Shown here: one piece after another, positions 48,151 through 58,799 of the stretch
Layout of the letters: every line of letters starts with the position of its first letter
Numbering within the stretch: position 1 is the stretch's first letter
Origin: Paramarasmius palmivorus
Lineage: Eukaryota > Basidiomycota > Agaricomycetes > Agaricales > Marasmiaceae
DNA length: 64,000 nucleotides
NCBI GenBank assembly: GCA_037176845.1
Contig: JAYKXP010000123.1
Coordinates: 62,001 to 126,000 of the forward strand
Reading direction: 5' to 3'
Translations under genes and position numbers: made by a program
Notes under the pieces: model-generated
What the model was told of the DNA's origin: nothing
What the model saw: the letters and a program-made list of their open reading frames with translations, nothing else
Databases searched by the model: none

Positions 48151-49660
48151 GTAGCCTGCGGGTTGGTGCAATGTGAGTAGTTGATCCACACTTTTTGATA
48201 CGAGAATGATTTTGAAGTCGATTTCAGTAGAATCCTTGCTCGTATATCCGAACGAACACCTTCCAGGAGCCATACCAGCGTGAAGGCCATCACATTCCAG
48301 TAAAGGCCCATAATGTCACCTTTCAGACATTACAGTGCCGACACATCACGAATCCGTCAACTCGGCGAATCTCTGAACTGCTACCTAGATCCCGCTGCTC
48401 GTAGTGTATACGACTCCACATGTGTCAGATAGCGTCAAGGCCAGATTTCAGTTGGACAAACCAGCTTCCTGTTCGTTCCCATGCCTTGAGTTCATCTATT
48501 AACGTTGACCTGAATCTCAAGTACCGAAGAAACTCGACGATTCGTATTCAACCCCAACGTCCTTCACCGTCGCATTCCTCTTAGAACCAGCAGTTACTAG
48601 CCATCTTCCTCTCGTTCCTCTTGTCCCGAAGATAGCCTCCAAATCGAAGTGGTACTATATCCATCTGGTACTCCCAGCTGTAATCATCAGCGCGGCGCAG
48701 ATTTTATGCCGTGTTCGTCTCGGATCCTCTATTTCCTTCTCCGACAGACTTCTTCAACTTCGAATGCGATTAACGTCATCAGAGCCGACTCAGGTTTATA
48801 GATACTAGCACAGTGGAGGTGGTAGGCGCTTGGTTAGGATTAATGGCTACGGTAGTTGTCCTTCGTACGTTTTCTTCTATTCTCTTCCTACCTCTCTATC
48901 TGTTGGTTACTATCTGCTTCAACTCTACTCTGCTTCGGGACTTTGACAATTAAAGAGTGTCTTCCCATTCTTACGTGACGAATCACAGTTCATCTTCCGT
49001 TTGCCCAACGCAGGTTGTACTTTGGTACCAAACTATCGTCTACTTTGGTTGCCACTACTTGCTCCGTTGTTCCTCTTCATTATCCGTCACTACCTCTCTA
49101 TTTGGTGCAGTTCCTATGCTTTATCTCATCCCCATATCCGATCTCTTCACTTTTTCTGCTCGAGCTGAGATTACTGTATCGTTTATCTAGATCACAAGTT
49201 GTGGAACACGAAGAATGTTGGAAGAACGTGTTTGGGATGTTTATGCCAATGTAAGTATCCCGACGAATCCTTTGCGAACAACAGTAATGCATGTAATCGT
49301 TCAGATTTTCATAACTTCAAGATGTACGGTTGCATCGATTTGTATCGAGGCAGTTCTGATCTCGGCGGCGTTTGACCGTGCCCAGGCATGCACAGATAGA
49401 CCTTCCCGTTCGAGCTCGGAACCTGGATCTACGAGACCGGCGTTGTACTGGTTTGCGCCAGTTCTGCAGATCTCAACCCGAAATAGCGGAAGAGTTGGGC
49501 GAGCCTTGTTACGCGTTCTGTCATTCCCTTGTTCGCTGCCACGTGCTGTTCATCGCTCGCTAGCTCCTTGGTGGCTCGGTTCTCCGTTTCCTCACTTGAA
49601 AATACATCCAGATCTGTTACAACCCCAACACGAATTCCACTTTTGTCCCCTTTTCCTGAT
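48150..49660. other. No gene seen
   Basis: Pyrimidine-rich plus-strand sequence with scattered intron-like sites and no reading frame with recognisable motifs. Confidence 0.3.
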
Positions 49661-49665
49661 ACTAC

Positions 49666-49901
49666 TGTAATAGCTCCCTAGACGCGACGTCTAGGTATGG
49701 TAGCTTGGAGCCTTAGTTCACCCGCGACCTGGACACAACGAGGTTTTATAACGACGTATGTACAAGTACTGGGGTAAAATAAGACTAACGAAGGTAAAGA
49801 AATGAGCTTGTTTATATAGTGATAGTCCGGGTAAACGGGTAATAGGAGACCGGAGATTGTAAAAGATGCATAAATGTTGAGAAGCTAGCATAGGCGTTAC
49901 A
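49666..49901 (-). mobile_element. Solo LTR (minus orientation) with ACTAC target duplication
   Basis: The 236 bp segment is the reverse complement of an LTR closely related to those at 50,085 and 51,746, begins TGTAATAGC and ends GGCGTTACA on the plus strand, and is flanked by ACTAC at 49,661-49,665 and 49,902-49,906. It differs from the intact element's LTR by roughly one base in eight by eye. It has no internal region, so it is the product of LTR-LTR recombination of an older insertion. Confidence 0.88.
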
Positions 49902-50084
49902 ACTACTGCATATCCGGTTTTCTAAGAGCTGAATCGCCCAAATATTGTGAAGACAGAACGTGTTTGTGGGGCTCATAAGTATGTGGAATTCACTATCCTA
50001 CGTTGAAAAAATCTATACCACTCTAATTAGAGGAAATAGACATGGTTTTAAGGCCTAAGAATGCGAAATGCATCTGTCGGAACT

Positions 50085-50319
50085 TGTAACGCCTACGCCT
50101 ACTTCTCACCATCTATGCATCCCTTACAATCTCCGGATTCCCATTACCCGTTTACCCGGACCATCACTATATAAACAAGCTCATTTCTTTACCTTCGTTA
50201 GTCTTATTTTACCCAGCACTTGTACCTACGTTGTTATAAAACCTCGTTGTGTCCAGGTCTCGGGTGATCTAAGGCTCTCAGCTACCATACCTAGACATCT
50301 CGTCTAGGGAGCTATTACA
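50085..50319 (+). repeat. 5' LTR
   Basis: 235 bp, TGTAACGCC to GCTATTACA, with no difference seen from the 3' LTR. Confidence 0.93.
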
Positions 50320-50547
50320 CTTTTTTGGACACAGAGTTACACGTTCGTACTCGTGCTCTAGCTATTATAACCACAACCACAACCACTACCTACTACCTCG
50401 CTAGCTAACCAGCTAACAAACTACCTCTACCAGTACCCTGATACTATATCCACGTCGCGCACTAATACCTGTGCAGAGTCACCACGCCGAAGCTCTCCGT
50501 GGCATCAAAACTCACCTCGTCCCAGTGAGAACATCACCAGGCACAAC

Positions 50548-51588
50548 TTGATCCTATCAGAGATTACGGAACACGCCGACAAAATGTCAGATATGGCCGT
50601 CAAACCTCAAAAACAAATTAGAGTCGAGCTCAGAGAACTCAATGATAAATTCACCGCGAGAATGGCAGCATTATCGCAATGGGTTGACACTGTTGAAGAG
50701 GATATGTGTAATGGAGTTCCTCCAACCCCTTTGACCATATATCTCCAAGGCGGGGAGAGGCAACTTGTTCCTGACAAGGAACCCGCTGTCTCAACAATCT
50801 CACCTCATGACGAGGATCATTTCATCTTGGCACATGAGACGTCGCAAGTGTTCAATGCTGCTCTTGGTAATGGCCAAAATAGCAAAGTCACTTACCTCGA
50901 TGAAAATCACGGAAGCGTGAAGAATGTCCGTAACTGCATTGAGTGTAATCATGCTCAGAAAATCACGCCGCATGATCTCGAACGGGCATACATCAAACAC
51001 CAATTATTTGGAATTGATGACGCTAATACCGACGACGGCTACTCACCTAGCCATTCGAGTCATGGAACTTTCGACGAGAGCTCTCGATCAATCATTCTTC
51101 CACCCCATGGTGATCAGCACCAACGTGGAGAATTTAGCTATGACATTTCTCCGAAGGTCGTGGACCAACAACATAATGAAGCGACCCAATACAACATCAT
51201 CGACATCCCACGTATGAAAGATACAAATTTACCGAAAGGGAGAAATAAAAGCGCTTCGGCAACCATTGCGTATAACAATCACCTGGCCAAGGAATTGACC
51301 ACGCACTATGATGTCTACGGACATTGCAAGTACGCCAAGATCCTGACAGATCATACACCTCGCAAGTTGCGTAAATTTGAAGAAGCAAATCATTTACCAA
51401 CTTCATTTCTACCCAAGAAATGGATCATTGGGGACTATCATGTTCAGACTCTCAGGGGTCGCGTAGATGATGGTGGTTACGATGAAAGCAGAGTGAACGC
51501 GTGTCTGACGCGCCCAAAACCGAGGCGGCTCCCACGCCTCATGACTCGTCGTGGACTTGTCAAAACTCTATCATTCCAATGTCACTAG
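50548..51588 (+). CDS. Internal protein of the LTR element (346 aa, gag-like by position, unknown family)
   Basis: The longest frame in the element begins 228 bp after the 5' LTR. The N-terminal 60 residues are charged and could form a coiled coil (QKQIRVELRELNDKF). The middle is polar and His/Asp-rich, with VRNCIECNHAQK, a CxxC pair with a nearby His. The C-terminal part is basic (KPRRLPRLMTRRG). There is no clear CCHC knuckle, aspartic protease or polymerase motif. Position suggests a gag-like or hijacked gene; sequence alone does not establish it. Confidence 0.5.
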   Translation: MILSEITEHADKMSDMAVKPQKQIRVELRELNDKFTARMAALSQWVDTVEEDMCNGVPPTPLTIYLQGGERQLVPDKEPAVSTISPHDEDHFILAHETSQVFNAALGNGQNSKVTYLDENHGSVKNVRNCIECNHAQKITPHDLERAYIKHQLFGIDDANTDDGYSPSHSSHGTFDESSRSIILPPHGDQHQRGEFSYDISPKVVDQQHNEATQYNIIDIPRMKDTNLPKGRNKSASATIAYNNHLAKELTTHYDVYGHCKYAKILTDHTPRKLRKFEEANHLPTSFLPKKWIIGDYHVQTLRGRVDDGGYDESRVNACLTRPKPRRLPRLMTRRGLVKTLSFQCH

Positions 51589-51745
51589 ACTTGATTGTGG
51601 TCAGCTACCTCGACGGAATGTCTCACGGAACGCCAGCGTGAAGTTCCAATACCCAAACAAAAATTGCTGCCACATCAATTTACAATTCATCTACCTCATT
51701 GACACATGTACGATTGACCTATGGGTTCAATCTGGTGGGGGAGAG

Positions 51746-51980
51746 TGTAACGCCTACGCCTACTTCTCACCATCTATGCATCCCTTACAATCTCCGGATT
51801 CCCATTACCCGTTTACCCGGACCATCACTATATAAACAAGCTCATTTCTTTACCTTCGTTAGTCTTATTTTACCCAGCACTTGTACCTACGTTGTTATAA
51901 AACCTCGTTGTGTCCAGGTCTCGGGTGATCTAAGGCTCTCAGCTACCATACCTAGACATCTCGTCTAGGGAGCTATTACA
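51746..51980 (+). repeat. 3' LTR
   Basis: 235 bp, directly preceded by a polypurine tract at about 51,733-51,745. Confidence 0.93.
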
Positions 51981-51985
51981 GAACT

Positions 51986-53220
51986 AGAGGAACACGAACC
52001 TTAGAAACGTTCACCGAATCCGAGGGTTTCGCGAAATATACTAGCAAGGATATCGGTTTAGTAGGTGCACAAGCGAACAGTATGGAAACGTACTTTGGAA
52101 GATGAGAACATTGCCCACAAAGGGCCCATGTTGCGGATCCAGAACGATGCAATAGCTATGGTTCAGAACGAGGATGGTGATCGAGTTGAGCACGAGACGT
52201 CATACAGGTAGCTTTGACTCTAAAGGACGTATTTGTCGGATGATGCAGAGGATTCCAGGTGGACGCATTGCTGGGTCATCTTGTTGGGAGAGCACGAGAA
52301 CGGGAGATCCTGGAAGTTCAGCGTCCGTTATATATGCGGGGCAAACACCTATACAGATGCTCACCTTGGTTATGCCAAAGTATCCAGAGAGATGCTCAGG
52401 CTTTTCGTCTCGGAGAGATTTCCCGGAGAGGTGTTGTTGCCTTTGAAGCCTAGACACTGAGCCGCATTAGTTGTAGACAGAAGGGAAGAATTTAGATAGA
52501 AACAACTGAACATAGAAGAGGTGGACCGAACATAGAAGATAGTAGCAGGATAACTAAGCAAGGTAATAGCAGAGAAGGACGAACAAGCGACAATAAGTGG
52601 TAAACCATTGGATGATCCATATCTGGATTGGGATCGTGGTCTTGACGATGAAGGCCAGGATATCGCATGAGAACTGCGAGCTGCATTGACGATCACTCGT
52701 TCGGTAGCAAAACGGATGCTGTTAACTCCTAGCTAGAGAATATCTGCCAGACATGCTTATGGTCAGCGCAACGATGTTCACCAGCAATAGAAAATCACTA
52801 CAACGCACCGGATACTTTACTGGTAACCGTGAGCTTATGATCCTCCCAATAACCTTGCCTTTTGATCCTCGACCTTCGGTTGGGAGCTGTGTAGAGATTT
52901 AAGGGTACTGTAGTTTTGGGCTCTACAGAGGAAATGTCGTGGCCCCTACAGAGGTCGTATAACAAGCCACGGAAGGAGGAACGTACCATTAGATATGGCC
53001 ATTCATTTGAGCCTTCATTTGAGGAATGGGAAGGAAAGAAAAGACGAAAGAGTGATGCTCGTCGTCGTGGTTCGGGATCGTGGTTTCCCGCGACGATGAT
53101 GCTTCCTTCCAGTCCATCACGACCGGCTCGGTTTTGCTATCGCTTATCCTTCACCTCAGCAGAAAGGTCTACTCGAAACGAACGGAAAAAGGATTTGAGT
53201 GATCAGCTTACCGAATGATC
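51986..53220 (-). other. Remnant of a further cassette unit (beta/gamma-like)
   Basis: AGTAGGTGCACAAGCGAAC at about 52,060 matches 6,335 in unit A. The repeated block at 53,058-53,126 is the fifth example of the gamma 5' segment, here with length changes that break the frame. No complete exon chain. Confidence 0.35.
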
Positions 53221-53229
53221 CAATGCCAA

Positions 53230-53490
53230 CTTTTTCACGGACGAGTTCTCCTCTTCCATAACGATCAACAAGCGCTTCAGGGACTATTACTACTCAGATC
53301 TCCTCTTAAAACCCTCGCAAGTCACATTGATCTGCTATGTTTAGCTTCTTGGGCGTGCCGCTTGCTCAATCCTAACAATCTCCGCCGCAATGTTCTTCTA
53401 TACCACCTGTCGAAGTAGACGCCGGGCATGTACAACACAAGGCAGAAGGCCTCAGGTTTCTATCTTTGAAAGCTCAACGCCCCAGGTGTG
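53230..53490 (+). repeat. Orphan copy of the membrane-gene upstream region
   Basis: The segment resembles 58,600-58,760: GCCGCAATGTTCTTCTAT, GTAGACGCCGGGCATGTACAACACA and surroundings match the sequence just upstream of the membrane gene start. The membrane gene itself does not follow. Either the gene was deleted or the upstream segment was copied alone. Confidence 0.5.
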
Positions 53491-53599
53491 TTCAGTATAC
53501 TTTAGGTATGTGCTCATCCTTTTACTCAATATACTTTGTAATTCTAGGAGTTGTCTTCATTTTGATATGAGAACGAACGGTCAGCTATTCGTTGGAAGG

Positions 53600-53917
53600 T
53601 GCTAACACGATGATTAGGTACCAAGTGGGCATCAGGGCATTCACTTTACAGACGAAAGAAGCTCGTCGATATCTGGCATACATTTCTCTCTGGATGTGCG
53701 AGCTTCCGGAAGAATTTACCATTCAAATAGACCTGCCGAGGGTGACTTGTATTCCGAGAAGTCAGTGTACTTCACCTTAAACGTGTCATTCGATAGCGTG
53801 AACCTCAAACAGACACGGAATGAGTTTGCGCGAGTGGAAGTCGCGGACGGCATTCTCCGAGCAGAGAAGATGCAGAACAATGAGGCGTTGACGTTGACGC
53901 AGAACCTATATTCATAG
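53600..53917 (+). other. Short plus-strand coding-like segment of unknown family
   Basis: Downstream of the orphan promoter-like block a frame reads SVYFTLNVSFDSVNLKQTRN, then EFARVEVADGILRAEKMQNN and LTLTQNLYS before a stop at 53,915-53,917. An upstream frame reads GIRAFTLQTKEARRYLAYI. A splice between the two is possible. No domain recognised. Confidence 0.3.
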
Positions 53918-53919
53918 CG

Positions 53920-55200
53920 ATACTGTAAATACCTACACGATCTTCTACTTTGTACTCAAACTCCCTTTACACGATCGTGAAGACTAGGATCGGCGAGGCA
54001 CGGAAACCGGTGAGCACAGTGATTGGAAAAGTAAGGGAAATATCACATACTTTATCGTCAGCCACGGCCAAGACTCATACTGCAACCATTGAACAACGTA
54101 CGAGAGCCTGATTAGACCTGGTGAGACGTGGATCCAAGAAAGCCATTGATATCTCAAAGTCCGATCCTTGAACACCTCGGAATAACTGCAAGGAAGCAGC
54201 ATTAGTGCGTGAACTACCATACAATGGTATCTTTAACAACATACTTGAATATGCCAGCCCCAGACCGACCTGGCAGATACCCTCAAGGCGGCCGAATTAC
54301 GGATCTAGAATAGCTCATTGAAAAAAAAAAAAAAACCCCAGCACGATCCCAGCGGTGGCGTTAATCAATCCTGCTAACACCGAACCATGATAGGCGCTAG
54401 GCGCCCTGACATCAGCCGCTTTCACGGCGATTTTGGGGTCGTGAATTCTATTCGGAAAGTATGAGGGAAAGGAATCCTATCAAATTGATATCTCCGTCAG
54501 ATATACAGGTTCAGATGCTCACCTTGATCATACAGACGCTTCTTTCTCATTCCAAATGTCTAGCGTAGGTTGAAGCCCATGTAATCGATTCAGCGTTTGA
54601 GGACTAAGCGCGAAGTAGAGTTAGCTCGAGGAACTTGAAGGATGTAAAAGTAAGGAAATGGAAACAAGAAACGGGGAGAAAGTAGAACGACAGCCCGAAT
54701 GGAAACTGCTCTCATAGAAGGCGGTTTGGGACTACTAGAAATACATCCGAGATGATCGATAAACCATGAACCGAGCATCTCAAAATAACCTTGAAAGCGC
54801 CCAACCCTTGCACGGGAAGGTCTTCTAAAGGCACCGGCGTATCATCCCCGCTCTGGCGTGGAGCGTATGCCATGTACCGGAGGTTGGAAAAGCCCACTGG
54901 CATGTGTCATGGGAACTGCAGGATGTAATCCATTAGTTCTTTGACATCTAACACGGAATGTAAAAGATAATAGGTTTGGATTATGGAGGTATTGCGGTGA
55001 CGGGAGCTGTAGGGGAGAAGAAGGAACTTACGAAGCACGAGTCAGCGGGTCTGTTGCCCCAATTCTGAGAACGCCGACATGAGGCATCTGCCAGAAGAGC
55101 CGATGATGACGACTTGGGTTCATTATCCGCGGAAGGGTGTATATGAAAGGAATGTAAGGATAAGATTGTGTGAGGCATGGACTAAGAAACGTACGAGCCT
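53920..55200. other. Decayed minus-strand locus, left part of unit C
   Basis: Scattered minus-strand splice-like sites. 54,308-54,440 contains a 15-base A run followed by a C-rich start and a palindromic GGCGCTAGGCGCC, possibly an old short insertion; no target duplication was identified. Confidence 0.3.
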
Positions 55201-55239
55201 ACTATATGGCAGGCTTAAGTTGTCGTTACGACCATAATA

Positions 55240-57185
55240 ACCCTCCGCAGACGGGAGAGGAGTTGGCGGAGATCTTGGAAAGGAACTATCCATATAGAAA
55301 CTTTAACTCCCAGAGTTTAAGGTTGGCGGTGCTCCGAAAGGCTGCTGTAATTGTTAAATCTAAAGGCGTCCTTCATTGGCATAGGCATCAGAACGAGCGG
55401 TTCTGGGCTGAAAACGCACATTGAACTCACGCAGTCTGATTCATGTCCAGTTCATGAGATCTAAGGGATATTCATGCGTGAGTAAGGGTGTACGAGGCAT
55501 ATGATGGCGACGTACCCGTCCACAGAATAGAAACGAGCGGCGGATGCTTTCTCCTTTGTACTGGGAGGGGTACCACGAACTCATTGTACTGGGTACTGCG
55601 CCAGCGTCTACATAAGAAAGTGAGTATGATGATCCACAGAACAAAAAGAGCATCACTAACCTTCAACCCGAGGGTATGTGCTGTCCACAAACGAAAGAGT
55701 AGCAAAGAAACCGTCGTATAAGCAGCGGCAGAACACCTCGTCGTCTCCGATTAGCAGGGGTATCGAAGGGTAAGAACGAACATCCATGGTTCGAATGCTG
55801 ATTAGATAGAATCGGGTTAGCAGGGTGAAGAGCGAATTGCATACACGTGAAAACATACCTTGGGGACAGCCGGTACTGGTAAACACGGCGCCAGGCACTT
55901 GGAGTACGGTTCCGAATCGGAAAGTGCATATTAAGCATGAGAGGATACAAATACCATCCGGAGTTGCTTTCCATACAGCGGTCGCCATTTCGTGGATTAA
56001 TGCTGTCGTCCTGAGATGCATAGTCAGTCATCTTGCATCTGAGTGATTATAGTATTAGCATATATTGGTCCTGAGATGGTTCAGATACGCACCTTGCCTG
56101 CGGAACAAACACTCCGTCGTAGAAACTATCAATAACCGATGTTTCTGAGTACCTGGAACATACATCTGTGGTATCGTTAGTTTGAATCAGAAGACGAAGC
56201 AAGAAAAGAACGAAAGGGTTGTGCACCGTGCACGTCAGTGGATAAGAATGAGGCACAAAGAACCAACATAACACGGAAGATGGGGAAAGAAAACAAGAAG
56301 CGGCAAACGCTGCAAGCTAGGTTGGGGGAACTTGCCTGGGGGTATCTTCTGGACGGGCACCATGCCTCGATGACAGGCACTGGGACTGGAGATGTGGAGA
56401 GCATGTCAGACGCCGTTTGTTCGCCCTACAGAAGAATTAGTTAGTCTTGATCTTTTCTATCTCTACAGAAAGTAAGGACACGAGAAGAGACATTGAAAGG
56501 GACAGAGATAGGAAAAGGTAATGAAGGAAGAGCCACGTACATAATCCAGGTCTCGACCATCCAACATGGCTCAGGCATCGTCAGCAGAGTGATATCCGTG
56601 TCGTGTCGCATCTCTGACAATGTTCGGCCTAGCTTTTTCCCAATACAAGGTCTCTGCTGTGTGTGCTGCAACTGGGTGCGTAGCGATTAAGAGAGTATCT
56701 ATAAGAAGAGTTTGAGTACAGTGAAGGAAGATGAAGGGCGTGAGCACATACAGCTCAACAGATGCGTAATGCATATCCGCGGCACACAAAGGAATAGGCA
56801 TTGGATCGAGAGGGGCGCGTTAGAGGAGCCGGCTGGTGGGGTGTAGGCTGAATGTCCTTCTCGCAAGGGCTTGGTGCTTGTCCAGCTTGTAGGAGGAGGA
56901 GATACCGGATAAAGGAAGGTAGGGGAGTATCTTGACAGCTTTAGAGGATGTAGGCGCTGCATCGTCGCGTTCTATAGTGTAGAAAGGAGCAAAGAGAGTA
57001 GGATGCTCGTGTTGGAGTGGATCCGGCGGACAAGTCGTACAGCAGAAGGCGGCGAGGGGCATTGACGTGGTTTTCTGTGGGGTTGAAGCCGGTGTTGCGA
57101 TTCGCTGGCATACCTGTGGTGGTACGGTTGGCGTAGAACCAAGAGAGAAGGAAAGGAAAGAGCAAAAGGAAGCGAGACGAAAAGA
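55240..57185 (-). other. Alpha locus, unit C copy (best preserved)
   Basis: The candidate start at 57,062 reads MPLAAFCCTTCPPDPLQHEH, then YTIERDDAAPTSSKAVKILP up to the shared GTATCT donor. The intron GTATGT...TATAG (about 56,691-56,742) and donor GTACGT near 56,535 are conserved. Further exon ends are CAG/GTACTC near 56,157, GAAG/GTTAGT near 55,662 and GG/GTACGT near 55,518. An exon at about 55,662-55,745 gives FCRCLYDGFFATLSFVDSTY in the frame also open in unit A. I could not chain all exons without ambiguity, and no domain is recognised. Confidence 0.42.
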
Positions 57186-57189
57186 AAAG

Positions 57190-57246
57190 TTCCGCTGACG
57201 TCACCGTGCCTGACAGGCACTGCCTCAGATACCCGTCGGCGCCAAA
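57190..57246 (-). promoter_or_regulatory. Candidate alpha promoter element, unit C
   Basis: TGACGTCA at 57,196-57,203, palindrome GTGCCTGACAGGCAC at 57,206-57,220 and CGGCGCC at 57,237-57,243, the same order as at 2,215-2,272. Confidence 0.55.
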
Positions 57247-57287
57247 ACACATTTTGGTTGAGCGATCCAGTGAACAGTCCTTTGAGC

Positions 57288-58377
57288 TACACCGCCAATT
57301 GATCAATGATGTCTTTTCGATAGCTGGCACATGGTCGCCGGCGACATCCCACAAGGCTCTCGCCATGATCCATTTCCGACGTCTTTTCGACGTCGCCATC
57401 TGGCGAGCTTGCCACGACACCCTTTCGTTCAACCCAGCGCTCATGTAATCCTGAAAATAATTATGACAATCCGTTCCTCCAATCAAAATTTTCGTGTGAA
57501 CCTCAGCACGCCATACTGAGCGGTCATGTGATGTTGAATTTTCCTGAACACAACATCCACGTCAGTCCACGCTAATTCCCTTCACTTGACGAGCCAGCTA
57601 TGCACCCACTCAAGGCAGGCAAACTAAGAATGAGTTGTTGAGCGCCGAGCAGGGAGTTTTGGGTACACATAGGTGCGTGGTAGAATTCTGAATAGGCGAG
57701 CAGTTACTCATGTGGATTTATGCCGTTTCGCTGCTTTTCTCTCAGTATCGTGCTCATGTGGAAAGGACTCAAGCTGTGCTTGTGACTTGTAATCGAACAT
57801 CCTGCCTATATCTGCTGCTGCTTCTGTCTACTATGGTCTTGTGCTCATACTGTATCTGGAACTGAAATTCGGGCTCACACTCTTGGCTTGGACTGGATAC
57901 TTTCTCGCTTCTTGGTTCTGCGTCTCATTTAGCACCTTTAATCCTTGAACCACCTTAGTATTTTTTTTTTCTTGTTCATGTTCCCAGCTTTTAACTGACC
58001 AATCACGGATACTTAGGCGTTAATAAAGGCATATTTTGGGAAGAGGAAGGCTGTTTACGTCTCTGGTTTAGTGTAGTAAATAATACATATAATTTCTGAA
58101 ATACATGTTGTGGTATGCGATGTAAGCTCAAAATGAGGAAGAACGAGGAACAAGGGATCCAAACGGAAAAATATGGCTGGGGGACCGAGGTCTGGCGACG
58201 TCGAAGAGATGTCTGATGAAAGTATCATTTCGAGAGGGTTTAATGTTCGACGGCTTTTCGATTGTTGGGTCCCAATCAAAAAGATGTCGATTTTTGATCG
58301 CAGCGACATCCTATCAGATTCCTCGCCGAGAGGTCCCGGGGGACGTCGAATCGACGTCGCTGGCTAGGCGCGGTGTA
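57288..58377. mobile_element. 1,086 bp insertion with TA duplication and short inverted ends (non-autonomous DNA element)
   Basis: Unit A reads continuously from CAGTGAACAGTGCTTTGAG into AGGAAACACCAGAG (about 2,290-2,335). In unit C these flanks are separated by 57,290-58,375, which begins CACCGCC and ends GGCGCGGTG and is bounded by TA at 57,288-57,289 and 58,376-58,377. Only the outer 6-7 bases are inverted, with GACGTCG-rich subterminal repeats on the right. TA duplications are typical of the Tc1/mariner/pogo superfamily. No transposase frame is present. It now separates the alpha promoter element from the membrane gene. Confidence 0.68.
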
Positions 58378-58799
58378 GGAAACACCAGAGTATTGGTACC
58401 CTAGGATATAAACCATGTTTCAAGCCAATCAACAAGACGATCCACAGGTTCAATACAACTTAAGATACACTATATGAAAACCATGGTTCGGCCGGGAAAT
58501 AGAATCCCGAAAAGACCGAATGGTCACAGGTTCACCCCGTGTTTCTCACGAACGCGTTCTTCTCTTCCATGATCACATTTTGGTGCTCAAAGTCCTCATT
58601 TCGCCTCATTTCCATGCTCGCCGCTATTCTTAGCTTCTCTGACACGCGTCTGCCTCACTCCCTGCAATCTCCACCACAATGATCTTCTATTCCAAATGTC
58701 ATAGTAGACGCCGGAATGTACAACACACGGACAACACGCTTAACGCATGTCCTCGATGGATAAAGAACGCAGAATCCTGGCTCCCTTCCTCACCCTTCC

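Larger units (their letters stand above)
50080..51985 (+). mobile_element. Complete short LTR retrotransposon (non-autonomous) with GAACT target duplication
   Basis: Two direct repeats of 235 bp, at 50,085-50,319 and 51,746-51,980, appear identical, start TGTAA and end TTACA, and are flanked by GAACT (50,080-50,084 and 51,981-51,985). The LTR holds a TATA-like TATATAAACAAG. A candidate primer-binding region with TGGACAC starts at about 50,326, six bases inside the 5' LTR end. A purine-rich tract GGTGGGGGAGAG directly precedes the 3' LTR. The internal 1,426 bp has one long frame and no reverse transcriptase, integrase or protease motif, so the element would need enzymes in trans. Identical LTRs indicate a recent insertion. 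Confidence 0.93.

Noticed and set aside
50068..50307. Frames inside the two LTRs as a duplicated small protein
   Set aside because: They are identical because they lie in the LTRs; nothing suggests coding.
54308..54440. SINE with an A-tail
   Set aside because: A 15-base A run is present, but no RNA polymerase III box pair, no target duplication and no second copy in the window were found.
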